DNA from: a virus
Virus record (IMG/VR): IMGVR_UViG_3300005732_000047
Location: 1-41,914 of that record
Length of the DNA: 41,914 nt
Direction: 5' to 3' (one strand)
Positions 16,562-23,405 of this stretch are shown piece by piece. The notes under the pieces are model-generated. The model made no database searches. It was not told where the DNA came from and worked only from the letters and a program-made list of their open reading frames with translations. The stretch's first letter is position 1; every line of letters begins with the position of its first letter. A program made the translations under genes and the position numbers.

Positions 16562-16791
16562 AATCGGATGGTAAGTTTATCTAAGCCCTCGCTAGTTCCC
16601 TCCATTTCTGGAATCTCGGCCACCTCATGCTCGTATGGCTTCTCATCAATCTCCACCTTCAGAATACCGTCCTGCACGTAGAAGCCAGTGATCTTCCAAG
16701 GGCGGTAGTCCTTGTCTACAATCTCCATTGCGTAGGCGTCGAGATGAACCTCGTTTAGTTGATCAAAAAATTCGTTTGTCTTGTTGCTCAT
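16558..16791 (-). CDS. Hypothetical protein (77 aa)
   Basis: This encodes 77 residues, acidic, with a helical start (NEFFDQLNEVHLDAYAMEI), a central beta hairpin (WKITGFYVQDGILKVEIDE) and a final beta segment LTIRL. It overlaps the next gene by 4 bases. Its final 15 bases are repeated before the gene at 16262. The function is unknown. Confidence 0.6.
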   Translation of the reverse strand: MSNKTNEFFDQLNEVHLDAYAMEIVDKDYRPWKITGFYVQDGILKVEIDEKPYEHEVAEIPEMEGTSEGLDKLTIRL

Positions 16792-16794
16792 TAT

Positions 16795-17004
16795 TTATTT
16801 CTCTTTGAAGTTGAAAATCATGTCGTTGTAATCTCCGTCGTTGAAGTATTGAATCCAGTAATGAAACGCCTCAGATTCGACCCTATCCTTTTCGGACTCG
16901 GCCCCACAGACAGACCAGTTTCCCCGTTTGCAGTGAACCTCCATGAAACCACCCTTTATGAGTTTGGTCTCGGTTGTATTCTCGAACCATGTCTGCTTGT
17001 CCAT
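16795..17004 (-). CDS. Hypothetical protein (69 aa)
   Basis: This encodes 69 residues. It is rich in charged and aromatic residues, with Cys in HCKRGNWSVCGAE and a helix EAFHYWIQYF. A strong GGAGGAGGT ribosome site lies just before the ATG, which overlaps the stop of the gene upstream. No family is recognised. It belongs to the operon that starts at 17207. Confidence 0.65.
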   Translation of the reverse strand: MDKQTWFENTTETKLIKGGFMEVHCKRGNWSVCGAESEKDRVESEAFHYWIQYFNDGDYNDMIFNFKEK

Positions 17005-17207
17005 TATTTTACCTCCTCCACTTCGCCGTCTTCAATCATTTGAGAGAACTCTACGTCTAGGTAAGCAATGGGTTCCTCGCCCCAGCCATCCAGACGAACG
17101 AGCATTTGCCCGCTGGTGCAATGTTCGCAGTCGGCAACGGGGATGATTTGAAAGACATTCCAAACCTTCCCGTTGATCTTGTATTCGTTGTTTTCTTTTA
17201 TGTTCAT
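17004..17207 (-). CDS. Hypothetical protein (67 aa), first gene of its operon
   Basis: This encodes 67 residues: beta-rich, with CEHC (residues 27-30) as a possible metal-binding pair, a hydrophobic GWGEEPIAYLDVEF strand, and an acidic end. It overlaps the next ATG. A TTGACA box 36 bases before its ATG suggests a leaderless mRNA that serves the genes from here down to about 14218. The function is unknown. Confidence 0.65.
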   Translation of the reverse strand: MNIKENNEYKINGKVWNVFQIIPVADCEHCTSGQMLVRLDGWGEEPIAYLDVEFSQMIEDGEVEEVK

Positions 17208-17243
17208 GTCTTATCTTTATGTTGATGGTTAAACCCGTGTCAA
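17208..17243 (-). promoter_or_regulatory. Leaderless promoter for the 17207 operon
   Basis: On the minus strand TTGACA begins at 17243, 36 bases before the ATG. ATAAAG or TAAAGA lies at the -10 position after 17 or 18 bases. There is no Shine-Dalgarno sequence. It sits in the 43-base gap downstream of the helicase gene. Confidence 0.65.
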
Positions 17244-17250
17244 GGTGTTT

Positions 17251-18588
17251 TTAATTAAATCGACCTTTTTGTTCAATAAACTTAAAATCAAACCTCTTAC
17301 CTCGTGTGCCTTCCCGTTCTTTTGCGAAGTGTCCACGCATCTCCATGTAGGGTTTCCCGTTCGGGTCTACCTTTCGAGACGCGTCGGCATCGCCTTCCTT
17401 TGGCCAGAAGATAAAAATGTTATCAGCATCTTGATAGATAGAGCTTGATCCAATGAGGTCTTGGTGAACTAGCCCTTTCTCTGGATTAAACACTAGCCGC
17501 TTCTCAGCTTCCTTGTTGACCTGAGACAGCACCACAGACGGGATGCCAAGGTCAAGAGCAAGTCGCTTCAGGCTCTTAGAATTGTGAGCCATTGACTCAA
17601 CCGAAGACATCTTGGAATTGGGGGATTCAAGTAGCTGCAAGTAATCCACTACCAGTAGGCCAATGTTATGCTTGCGCTTCCACTGCCTAGCCAAAGACGA
17701 AAGGTTCTCAACCTTGTAGTGTAGGTGGTCTGTCAGGATATTACAGTTCTCAAGCTTGAGCCGCGTTTCCTCTAGTGCCGCAAGCTCCGACCTGTTGGCA
17801 ACTCCATCTGCCACACGGCCAAGGTCTACGCCAGAACTAATCCGTAGCATACGCCTAGCAAGCTGCTGACTCAGCATTTCGTAGGAGCAATAGCCAACTG
17901 ACATTCCATCTTGAATTGCGTGACGCATGGCAACATTGATTGCAAGCTGAGACTTTCCGCAAGAGGAAGGGGCGGATAGCACTGTGATGGTTCCAGGTTC
18001 CATGCCGTGTGGAAGGTGTTCGTCAATAGATGGTATTCCAAACTTGAGTCCACGAGCTACGTAGGTTCCGTCTCGCATGGATTCAATCTCAGCCCACACT
18101 TCCTTGGTGGCCTTGGCAATCGTGCTGTCCTCCTGAGCGTCCTTGTGAATGCCAATGATGTCAGCCTCTAGTCGAGATGTGATGTCGTCAGCCTCTCCCT
18201 CTTGGCCGTAACTCGCTTCTATGGCCTCGCGGCACGAGCGTATGGTAGACCTTAGCTGCCATTTAGATCGGACGATAGAGGCCCACGTAGAGGCTTGCAG
18301 GGTGGTTTCTGCTGCGTCTTGGATGGTGTAGATGGCGGGAAGACCTCCAACTGCATCTAGGTTGCCATCCTTGGTCAGTTGCTCCAGAAGGTTGACTTCA
18401 TCCAGCCCCTTGCCATCGCCTAGCAGCTTGCCCATCGCTTGCCATACGAGTTTGTGACGCTCCACGTAGAACGTGTCGCCGTTTAGTGTAGTGGCTAGGT
18501 CGTCGTAGACTGAGCTATCAAGTAGACAGCAAGCAAGGACGCCTTCTTCTGCCTCTTGGGAGTGGGGTGGAACCCTTAGTTCATCCAT
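17251..18588 (-). CDS. dnaB-like: Replicative DNA helicase, DnaB family
   Basis: This encodes 445 residues, the usual length. The N-terminal DnaB domain is at 5-105 (PPHSQEAEEGVLACCL), then a linker, then the RecA-like motor. Walker A is APSSCGKS (206-213), the Glu-containing motif is YEM (236-238), and Walker B is LLVVDYLQLL with Asp315. It would unwind DNA at the phage fork. Neither a primase domain nor a separate primase or polymerase gene is present. A TAAAAT -10-like site precedes the ATG, but the -35 is weak. Confidence 0.93.
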   Translation of the reverse strand: MDELRVPPHSQEAEEGVLACCLLDSSVYDDLATTLNGDTFYVERHKLVWQAMGKLLGDGKGLDEVNLLEQLTKDGNLDAVGGLPAIYTIQDAAETTLQASTWASIVRSKWQLRSTIRSCREAIEASYGQEGEADDITSRLEADIIGIHKDAQEDSTIAKATKEVWAEIESMRDGTYVARGLKFGIPSIDEHLPHGMEPGTITVLSAPSSCGKSQLAINVAMRHAIQDGMSVGYCSYEMLSQQLARRMLRISSGVDLGRVADGVANRSELAALEETRLKLENCNILTDHLHYKVENLSSLARQWKRKHNIGLLVVDYLQLLESPNSKMSSVESMAHNSKSLKRLALDLGIPSVVLSQVNKEAEKRLVFNPEKGLVHQDLIGSSSIYQDADNIFIFWPKEGDADASRKVDPNGKPYMEMRGHFAKEREGTRGKRFDFKFIEQKGRFN

Positions 18589-18625
18589 GTTTTTATTTTA
18601 ATTCTCTGAGAGTTGCGAACAGCGG

Positions 18626-18802
18626 CTAGTTCGCAGAAGGAAAACCGAGCTTCTTGGCCGTCACATAAAATCGAGCCACAAGCTCCTTTTCCCTGTCGTC
18701 TAGCTTGATTCCAGCCTTGTGGTATATCTCGTAGAATTCTTTACTCCACGAAAACCGTTCGGCTTCGGTGTATTCTGATCTGTCGTAAATTTCTTTATCC
18801 AT
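18626..18802 (-). CDS. Hypothetical protein (58 aa)
   Basis: This encodes 58 residues, starting at MDKEIYDRSEY. It is helical and charged, with aromatic residues (FSWSKEFYEIYH) and the stretch REKELVARFYVTAKKLGF. It might be a small DNA- or protein-binding helical domain. It starts 16 bases after the gene at 18819 and lies just upstream of the helicase, perhaps a replication accessory. That role is a guess from position. Confidence 0.55.
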   Translation of the reverse strand: MDKEIYDRSEYTEAERFSWSKEFYEIYHKAGIKLDDREKELVARFYVTAKKLGFPSAN

Positions 18803-18818
18803 AAGTGTTGTTCTGCTC

Positions 18819-19046
18819 TTAGTATTTGGTGTCAGCGCCCTCTGCGAATCCCCCGTTCCACGCTCGGCACACCAACTCATTTAGGTTGATTTCGCCATCG
18901 TTGTATTGTCGGCACATTTCGTCTAGCTTTGGGATGCCGTTATCAGTCGGAGCAGAACAAACGGATGCAGGACAATCACCCTCCGCTTGCTCTCGGTAAA
19001 AATCCTCGTCGTGTCTAGGGTCGTGTATTGGTGGTTCGTAGCTCAT
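18819..19046 (-). CDS. Hypothetical protein (75 aa)
   Basis: This encodes 75 residues. The first 25 are His/Asp/Pro-rich. Four Cys are spread through the remainder, and the C-terminal half has a helical run with aromatic residues (LNELVCRAWNGGFAEG). It starts 5 bases after the upstream gene and has an A/T-rich leader without a Shine-Dalgarno site. No family is recognised. Confidence 0.55.
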   Translation of the reverse strand: MSYEPPIHDPRHDEDFYREQAEGDCPASVCSAPTDNGIPKLDEMCRQYNDGEINLNELVCRAWNGGFAEGADTKY

Positions 19047-19051
19047 AGTAT

Positions 19052-19267
19052 TTATTCGGGTGATGTCTGATCCTTGGCGTTAGAGGAAAGAAGTTTTCGG
19101 GTTTCCCCAATTAGGTTTCCGATGTTTTCCTCGCTCGGTGTTCCAGTAGCCAGAGTCTCTCTACGTTTCTGCGGAGTCACCGCCATTAGTGCATATCCCG
19201 TGTAAGCTCGTTCCCATCGGTCGAGCGTGTCGAGTAGTCTTTGATTTAGTTCTGCTTTAGTCTTCAT
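19052..19267 (-). CDS. Hypothetical protein (71 aa)
   Basis: This encodes 71 residues, starting at MKTKAELNQRLL. It is helical, with a hydrophobic face and an Arg-rich middle (DTLDRWERAYTGY). The ATG lies 2 bases after the upstream stop, so reinitiation is likely. The function is unknown. Confidence 0.55.
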   Translation of the reverse strand: MKTKAELNQRLLDTLDRWERAYTGYALMAVTPQKRRETLATGTPSEENIGNLIGETRKLLSSNAKDQTSPE

Positions 19268-19269
19268 AG

Positions 19270-19476
19270 TCAATCCCTTGTCTGAACCGAAGCCCATGTG
19301 CTCCAGAAATTAGGCATTGGGTCGTAGTTGGGATGCACCCATCCCTTTGCCTCCCCGCGCTTCACGTAAATACGCATCATGCGATAGAAGTTCTCCCTGA
19401 TAGACTCAGCTAGTGGTGAGTCGTCGGTGGTCTTGAGTGCTCGAAAGTCTCGTTGTAGTTTGTCAAAGTCGTCCAT
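19270..19476 (-). CDS. Hypothetical protein (68 aa)
   Basis: This encodes 68 residues. The N-terminal half is a charged helix (DKLQRDFRALK, ESIRENFYRMMRIY). The C-terminal part is Trp- and Pro-rich (WVHPNYDPMPNFWSTWA). It is 14 bases downstream of the DUF4406/DUF6378 gene. No family is recognised. Confidence 0.55.
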   Translation of the reverse strand: MDDFDKLQRDFRALKTTDDSPLAESIRENFYRMMRIYVKRGEAKGWVHPNYDPMPNFWSTWASVQTRD

Positions 19477-19490
19477 TAGTCTTTTAGTTG

Positions 19491-20150
19491 TTAAACGTTA
19501 TCCACGTAGCCACCGCATTGTGCGTATCCAGCAATGTCAACCCAATTGTCTCGCTTTGGCTTATGGCAATTTCTAGCTATCTTCATTAGAATCATCATCT
19601 GAGCTACATCCCTTGCGTGTATTTGTGGCATGGTTCCATTGGTAATTTCAAGGTAGTTTGTCCACATATCCGCAATATCTTGGAAGTTTTTTGTCGGGGA
19701 GCCGTAATCCTGCTGTCGGTCTCCGCCCTGTATCCGCAGTGCTTCCTCGCAGACTCGCTCGTATTGAAATATGATTTCCTTTCGAAGCCACAAAGCGCAT
19801 CCGTGCTCTGCCCTTGCTCCCGTTGAAGTCTCCCATCCTTTGAGCATATAGATAGCGTCGGATTCTCTTATAGCTGCAATGTCCCTGTCGAATGACTCCT
19901 CAAGTGAGAAGTTGGGTAGAGAGTCTACGTCATTCCAGTCGGAGTCCTTTGGCATGTCCAGTGCGTCAAATCCCGCCTCCCTGTCAATATCTGCTGGAGA
20001 TATGACATTCCATCCGTCTTCCTCTAGTTTTGATTTAGCTTCATCGAAAGCTGCGAAGTTAAAATACGGTTTTCCTCTCATTGGGCCAGCGACATAAATA
20101 GTCCTAGCTTTGGTGGCTTCTTGTGGTATTTCTCTAGTGTTGTTGCTCAT
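19491..20150 (-). CDS. DUF4406-DUF6378 fusion (deoxyribosyltransferase-like plus MazG-like)
   Basis: This encodes 219 residues from MSNNTREI. The N-terminal half (about 15-130) matches the DUF4406 or nucleoside 2-deoxyribosyltransferase-like pattern: TIYVAGPMRGKPYFNFAAF, then SDAIYMLKGWETSTGARAEH. The C-terminal half (about 140-219) matches DUF6378: DYGSPTKNFQDIADMW, HARDVAQMMILMKIAR and KRDNWVDIAGYA. The fused activities point to nucleotide salvage or pool control. An alternative start at 20174 adds eight residues. The family names are from recall of motifs. Confidence 0.78.
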   Translation of the reverse strand: MSNNTREIPQEATKARTIYVAGPMRGKPYFNFAAFDEAKSKLEEDGWNVISPADIDREAGFDALDMPKDSDWNDVDSLPNFSLEESFDRDIAAIRESDAIYMLKGWETSTGARAEHGCALWLRKEIIFQYERVCEEALRIQGGDRQQDYGSPTKNFQDIADMWTNYLEITNGTMPQIHARDVAQMMILMKIARNCHKPKRDNWVDIAGYAQCGGYVDNV

Positions 20151-20397
20151 TGTTGGTGTCGGATTGTGGTTCACGTGAGATAAATTGAAGGCATTGAGCC
20201 ATTCTCGAAAGGTCTTGCATTCTTGGAGGGTCGTAGTCGTTGACCTTCGCCATCCAGAATTTTGCCATCTCTAGCTTTTCTTCTAGGTCTTGGCAGAGGC
20301 GCATTGCGTCATCAAACGGCATATCACCCACTGCGTGTTCTAGAGCCTTGTCCAGCAATGCGTCCGATCTTGGGGTTATGGGTTCTTTTTTGCTCAT
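20134..20397 (-). CDS. Hypothetical protein (87 aa)
   Basis: This encodes 87 residues, mainly helical, with an acidic amphipathic middle (DDAMRLCQDLEEKLEMAKFWM) and a polar, Gln-rich end. Its stop lies 17 bases inside the next gene, and its own ATG overlaps the stop of a tiny membrane peptide upstream (ATGA). No family is recognised; the nesting shows tight coupling. Confidence 0.6.
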   Translation of the reverse strand: MSKKEPITPRSDALLDKALEHAVGDMPFDDAMRLCQDLEEKLEMAKFWMAKVNDYDPPRMQDLSRMAQCLQFISREPQSDTNNEQQH

Positions 20398-20486
20398 GCT
20401 TTTGGTGGTGTTGTAAAAAATTCAATGATGAACAGCACTAGACACACTGTTAATACTGTCAGTTCCAGCATGTCTAGTGCGCTCAT
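20394..20486 (-). CDS. Tiny single-pass membrane peptide (30 aa)
   Basis: ATG at 20486 opens a 30-codon frame: a short acidic start, then a hydrophobic stretch LTVLTVCLVLFIIEFF long enough for one membrane pass, and a PPKA tail. The stop overlaps the next ATG by 4 bases (ATGA), strong evidence for translation. Its role is unknown; toxin-like or lysis-related small membrane peptides have this form. The DNA inside holds a 10-base inverted repeat, GCACTAGACA and TGTCTAGTGC. Confidence 0.55.
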   Translation of the reverse strand: MSALDMLELTVLTVCLVLFIIEFFTTPPKA

Positions 20487-20526
20487 CGGGGTTGTTAGTT
20501 AGGCAGTGGTTGGCGTGTGGCTTGCA

Positions 20527-20901
20527 TCAAAAAGGAATTTCTGAGTCCAGAACCTCGTCGCCCTGTGCTGGCTGGCTAGGTTCGTCCAATGCGTTGTTAT
20601 CAGACTGGCCTTGCGCCTTGTCAACACGTAAAGACTTGAGGCTAGTGAAATAGCGCCCGCTTGCTTCACGGCAGTCAACGTCGAAGGTAACTTTCACAGT
20701 GTCACCCACCTTGTTGTATTTACCGAAGTTCTCGATTCGCTGACCGTCCGATTTCTCAAAGATTTCAAAGGCTAGTTCCTTCTCTTTTCCTTGGTATCCA
20801 TCATTGTTCTTAATGACGAATAGCTGTTTACGATACTTCCCGTCAGAGATTTCCTCTGCATTGGGAATGTTGATTATTTGTCCTGTTGCTGTGTATTGCA
20901 T
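20527..20901 (-). CDS. Single-stranded DNA-binding-like protein (DUF3127 type)
   Basis: This encodes 124 residues. The OB-like core (1-95) follows the DUF3127 pattern: ATGQIINI, YRKQLFVIKN, KELAFEIFE and VKVTFDVDCREASGRYFTSL. The C-terminus is Gln/Asp-rich and ends in DSEIPF, like the partner-binding tails of SSB proteins. It probably coats single-stranded DNA for the annealing protein and helicase. It lies 3 bases downstream of the Erf gene, as expected for a recombination pair. Confidence 0.8.
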   Translation of the reverse strand: MQYTATGQIINIPNAEEISDGKYRKQLFVIKNNDGYQGKEKELAFEIFEKSDGQRIENFGKYNKVGDTVKVTFDVDCREASGRYFTSLKSLRVDKAQGQSDNNALDEPSQPAQGDEVLDSEIPF

Positions 20902-20904
20902 AAG

Positions 20905-21453
20905 TTATTTATTGAGTGTTTCTTTATGACTGGTGAATGCTCCCTTAACATCGGCTCGCTTTTGCATGTCGGTTGTTAGTGCTGTCCACATTGCGTTAAG
21001 TTCGTCCAACGTCTTAGCCGTTGATACCTTCTCCATGACGTCGGCTGGTCGTTCCTGTGGAGTCGGCGCGGATGCTGCGTTTCCGTCGTCGTCTTCAGAC
21101 GGGATGCCGCAAGCACTTTGCAACCCGTAGCGACGAGCGTAGGTGATGGCCGAACCCATGCCTTGCGGGTCTGACTTAGAGCATTTCAGTAGGAACTGAT
21201 TGCTAATGAACTCGCCACTCTCGTGCATGATGATTGTTTCAACGCCAGCAGTTCCTTCTCCAGATACAGGAAACTGAACAAAACTCAGGCCGTTTGCTGA
21301 GAACTGTTCTTTGACAACCTTAATGACTTCCTCAAGGTTGGCGTATTTACTTTTAAAGAAACTGTTCGATTCCGACTTGACTGCACCGCCCATTAATGCC
21401 TGAGCTTTATGCAAAGCTGGGGCTAGCTTAGAGATTGATTCACTTTTATTCAT
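20905..21453 (-). CDS. erf-like: Erf-family single-strand annealing protein
   Basis: This encodes 182 residues from MNKSESISKLAPAL. It has the Erf-family features: KSESNSFFKSKYANLEEV (27-44), a beta region GLSFVQFPV, and LLKCSKSDPQGMGSAITYARRYGL followed by DDDGNAAS. It would anneal complementary strands during recombination-dependent replication. The C-terminal part is helical. The SSB-like gene follows. A separate 35-codon piece resembling its first 27 residues lies about 600 bases upstream, suggesting past recombination. Confidence 0.85.
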   Translation of the reverse strand: MNKSESISKLAPALHKAQALMGGAVKSESNSFFKSKYANLEEVIKVVKEQFSANGLSFVQFPVSGEGTAGVETIIMHESGEFISNQFLLKCSKSDPQGMGSAITYARRYGLQSACGIPSEDDDGNAASAPTPQERPADVMEKVSTAKTLDELNAMWTALTTDMQKRADVKGAFTSHKETLNK

Positions 21454-21715
21454 AATTATCTGATTTCTTGATGTTGTCCTTCGCCCAGAGTGGTTGAAGG
21501 TTAGAGTAATGGAAGCACCTCTTCTGCTCCTTGTCAATGATTAAGTTGAATTTTGCGCAAGGTTTTATGTGATCGACGTGCCACTCCCCGTAGTTTTTCC
21601 ACGTCATTCCGTTCGCTTCCGAACTTCTCCGTATGGCTGAATCGGCAAACCCCTCCAATAGAACGCTGACACATTGGGGATTACCATTATGCAAATCTCC
21701 TTCCAGATTGGGCAT
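21446..21715 (-). CDS. HNH endonuclease, possibly N-terminally truncated
   Basis: The C-terminal half carries a typical HNH core: MTWKNYGEWHVDHIKPC with the H-D-H pair, then CFHYSNLQPLWAKDN, the Asn/His end of the fold. The N-terminal 35 residues are not recognisable and overlap another gene by 112 bases in a different frame. The true start is therefore uncertain and the gene may be a remnant. It sits between the nucleotidyltransferase-like gene and Erf, at the edge of the Erf duplication, as expected for a homing insert. Confidence 0.65.
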   Translation of the reverse strand: MPNLEGDLHNGNPQCVSVLLEGFADSAIRRSSEANGMTWKNYGEWHVDHIKPCAKFNLIIDKEQKRCFHYSNLQPLWAKDNIKKSDNYE

Positions 21716-22041
21716 AGGAATCTAAAATGAACGTCGCATCCTGGCGCTGTCCACTTGTTCTTATTGTTGCATCGTATTGTGTAGAATACCGACTTGTCGG
21801 ATAGGAACAATACAAGCGCGGTTATGAACTTCATAGCATCATCCACGCTGCCACAAACGAAGTCCAAATCGCTGGGGACTTTTCTGGGGTATTTAGTTGC
21901 CAGTCCAGCGGCAAATGATCCAGCAATTGTCATTTTATTGAATACGGCAAGCTCAATCACTTTCGAGTTTTGTTCTACCCACCTGTCTGGGTGTCCTTGA
22001 TTGCTCCAAAGTTCGGCAACTGCTTCGTATGTTTTATGCAT
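21604..22041 (-). CDS. Nucleotidyltransferase-like protein
   Basis: This encodes 145 residues. It shows AGSFAAGL (a GS motif) followed about 14 residues later by SDLDF, the G-S and D-x-D signature of the polymerase beta-type nucleotidyltransferase fold. A later Asp in CDVHF could complete the metal site. The target is unknown; RNA, protein and small molecules are all known in this superfamily. The last part overlaps the HNH frame. It starts inside the end of the Erf-like fragment. The assignment rests on motifs only. Confidence 0.55.
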   Translation of the reverse strand: MHKTYEAVAELWSNQGHPDRWVEQNSKVIELAVFNKMTIAGSFAAGLATKYPRKVPSDLDFVCGSVDDAMKFITALVLFLSDKSVFYTIRCNNKNKWTAPGCDVHFRFLCPIWKEICIMVIPNVSAFYWRGLPIQPYGEVRKRTE

Positions 22042-22141
22042 GATTATCCTCCTTTGCCGCCGATTTGACAGCCCCCGCCATTGAAGCTTGCGCCTTGACG
22101 AGTGCTGGTGCTAGTTTTGCTAGTGTGTCTGATCTTTCCAT
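22034..22141 (-). pseudogene. Erf N-terminal-like fragment (35 codons)
   Basis: ATG at 22141 opens a frame whose first 27 residues match the Erf start: KLAPALVKAQASMAGAVKS here against KLAPALHKAQALMGGAVKS in intact Erf at 21453. After VKS the similarity ends and the frame stops 8 codons later, at the start of the nucleotidyltransferase-like gene. The DNA is clearly diverged from intact Erf, so this is not a recent copy. It probably came from a related phage with the inserted genes. It may still be translated. Confidence 0.7.
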
Positions 22142-22143
22142 AA

Positions 22144-22581
22144 TTATTTTACTAGGTTAAAGATGTTTTCGAGGGTTTCGCGTGAATATTGATATGGCTC
22201 TTCGACACAGTTCCCGCTAAAGCAGTTCCACCACGAGTCACCAACCTCGTCTTCCCTCTTAAGAATCGCGACTATCTTAGCCTTGAGTTCGGAGTCGTCG
22301 TCAATGATGCCAAGCTTCAGTCCTTTGTTGACGTTGCCGACGTAGGCGAATCTTTCGTCGGCCAGACGAAGGGCACTAGTCCCTCCGAGTTCGTAGTTCA
22401 CTCCGTCATCAAGGTATGTGTAAGAACCCTCGTCATCAACAAGGATCAGGCTGCCTTCTGACGACCTAAAGACATCACCTCTTTGCGGTTCTCGCTTCTC
22501 AGGCTCCTTCTTCTTTGGCGTAAAGACAATGCTCCCATCGTCTTGTATTTCTTTTGTGTAGAGGTCTTGATTTATTTCCAT
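22144..22581 (-). CDS. Hypothetical protein (145 aa)
   Basis: This encodes 145 residues from MEINQDLY. A short beta N-terminal part and a Lys/Glu/Pro-rich linker (KKKEPEKREPQRGD) are followed by a beta-rich middle (GSLILVDDEGSYTYLDDGV) and a Trp/Cys-containing C-terminus (WWNCFSGNC). No family is recognised. It sits between the HNH gene upstream and the Erf-like fragment, 2 bases before the fragment's ATG. Confidence 0.6.
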   Translation of the reverse strand: MEINQDLYTKEIQDDGSIVFTPKKKEPEKREPQRGDVFRSSEGSLILVDDEGSYTYLDDGVNYELGGTSALRLADERFAYVGNVNKGLKLGIIDDDSELKAKIVAILKREDEVGDSWWNCFSGNCVEEPYQYSRETLENIFNLVK

Positions 22582-22585
22582 GATG

Positions 22586-22996
22586 TTATTGTTTAGTGGT
22601 TGTTTTCTTCCTTGCAAGCTTTTTCTTCGCTTTCGGTAATTTTTCTTTAGAGTGCTCTTTGTCGTGACACGGATTACAGAGAATCTTTAGCTCGTCTGTA
22701 GGGCAGAACAACCTTCTCAGGTAGTCATCCGCCCACACGTTAGGCACTTCGTTTACGTGGTGACAGATCAGAACCCTTCGCATCTGCTTAGAGGGTGTTC
22801 CGTCTTTCTTGGTCTTAAATTCCTTCTCTCCGATGTAGGCGGTCTTTCCGCACTCCTCGCATGTTTCCACCCACTTCTTTCGGCTCCCGTCCTTGCATGG
22901 CTTACGTGACCTCAGAAACGCTTCCTTTCGTTGCTCAGACTTCATCCAGAGCCGTCGAAGCTCTGAGGAGATTTGCGTGTCTATAAGTTTTGCCAT
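22586..22996 (-). CDS. HNH endonuclease with zinc-ribbon
   Basis: This encodes 136 residues. A zinc ribbon is formed by CEECGKTAY (around residue 50) and LCNPCHDKEH (around 115), enclosing the HNH core ICHHVNEVPNVWADD. The C-terminus is very basic (KKKLARKKTTTK). This is the compact HNH type common in phage early regions, either a homing nuclease or a packaging-type accessory; its distance from the terminase favours the former. It overlaps the gene upstream by 16 bases. Confidence 0.8.
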   Translation of the reverse strand: MAKLIDTQISSELRRLWMKSEQRKEAFLRSRKPCKDGSRKKWVETCEECGKTAYIGEKEFKTKKDGTPSKQMRRVLICHHVNEVPNVWADDYLRRLFCPTDELKILCNPCHDKEHSKEKLPKAKKKLARKKTTTKQ

Positions 22997-23241
22997 AGTT
23001 GTAATAGTTTTGGCTGTGAAGGGACTGGCATCCACCAATCAAGCGGCGTGTCGTTGTATATCGGGTCGGTTTCGCCGTCGGCATAAACTACCTTCATACC
23101 TTCCTCTAAAACGTCCAATATTACGGGAAATCCACCGTATATCGCAAAATAGATTCCACAGTATTTCGGGAATCCAGAACCAGTTTGACTAGGCAACGAC
23201 TGAGCCGCGCCTGTGTTTTCTTTAGCTGTATTTATATCCAT
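22981..23241 (-). CDS. Hypothetical protein (86 aa)
   Basis: This encodes 86 residues. After a polar N-terminus comes a beta-rich domain with many Gly, Pro, Tyr and Trp (YCGIYFAIYGGFPVILDVL, PLDWWMPVP). No family is recognised. Its end overlaps the HNH start. The A/T-rich leader without a Shine-Dalgarno site resembles that of the small gene upstream. Confidence 0.55.
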   Translation of the reverse strand: MDINTAKENTGAAQSLPSQTGSGFPKYCGIYFAIYGGFPVILDVLEEGMKVVYADGETDPIYNDTPLDWWMPVPSQPKLLQLWQNL

Positions 23242-23273
23242 AGTATTTAGTGTTGGTTGAAGTTGCCTGACGC

Positions 23274-23399
23274 TCAGTCGCGCCTATCAGCGTTGTTATG
23301 CTTAATTCGGACGCGAGAACCAGCCGATAGATGAGAACGCGAGTAAGCGCCCTGTTTTTCGGGAGTCGCAGACTCCGCTTGAGTTATATTTGAATCCAT
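23274..23399 (-). CDS. Small hypothetical protein (41 aa)
   Basis: ATG at 23399 opens a 41-codon frame ending in TGA at 23276-23274. The peptide is polar and basic at the end (SRVRIKHNNADRRD), probably unstructured. It begins MDSN, like the MDIN start of the gene at 23241, and both ATGs follow a CTAAA-type A/T-rich leader. Coding is supported by position in an otherwise gene-free 158-base gap, 6 bases after the next gene upstream ends. Confidence 0.4.
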   Translation of the reverse strand: MDSNITQAESATPEKQGAYSRSHLSAGSRVRIKHNNADRRD

Positions 23400-23405
23400 A
23401 ATTTT

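Noticed and set aside
20430-20480. GCACTAGACA/TGTCTAGTGC inverted repeat as a terminator
   Set aside because: It lies within the tiny membrane-peptide gene and lacks a T-tract on either strand.
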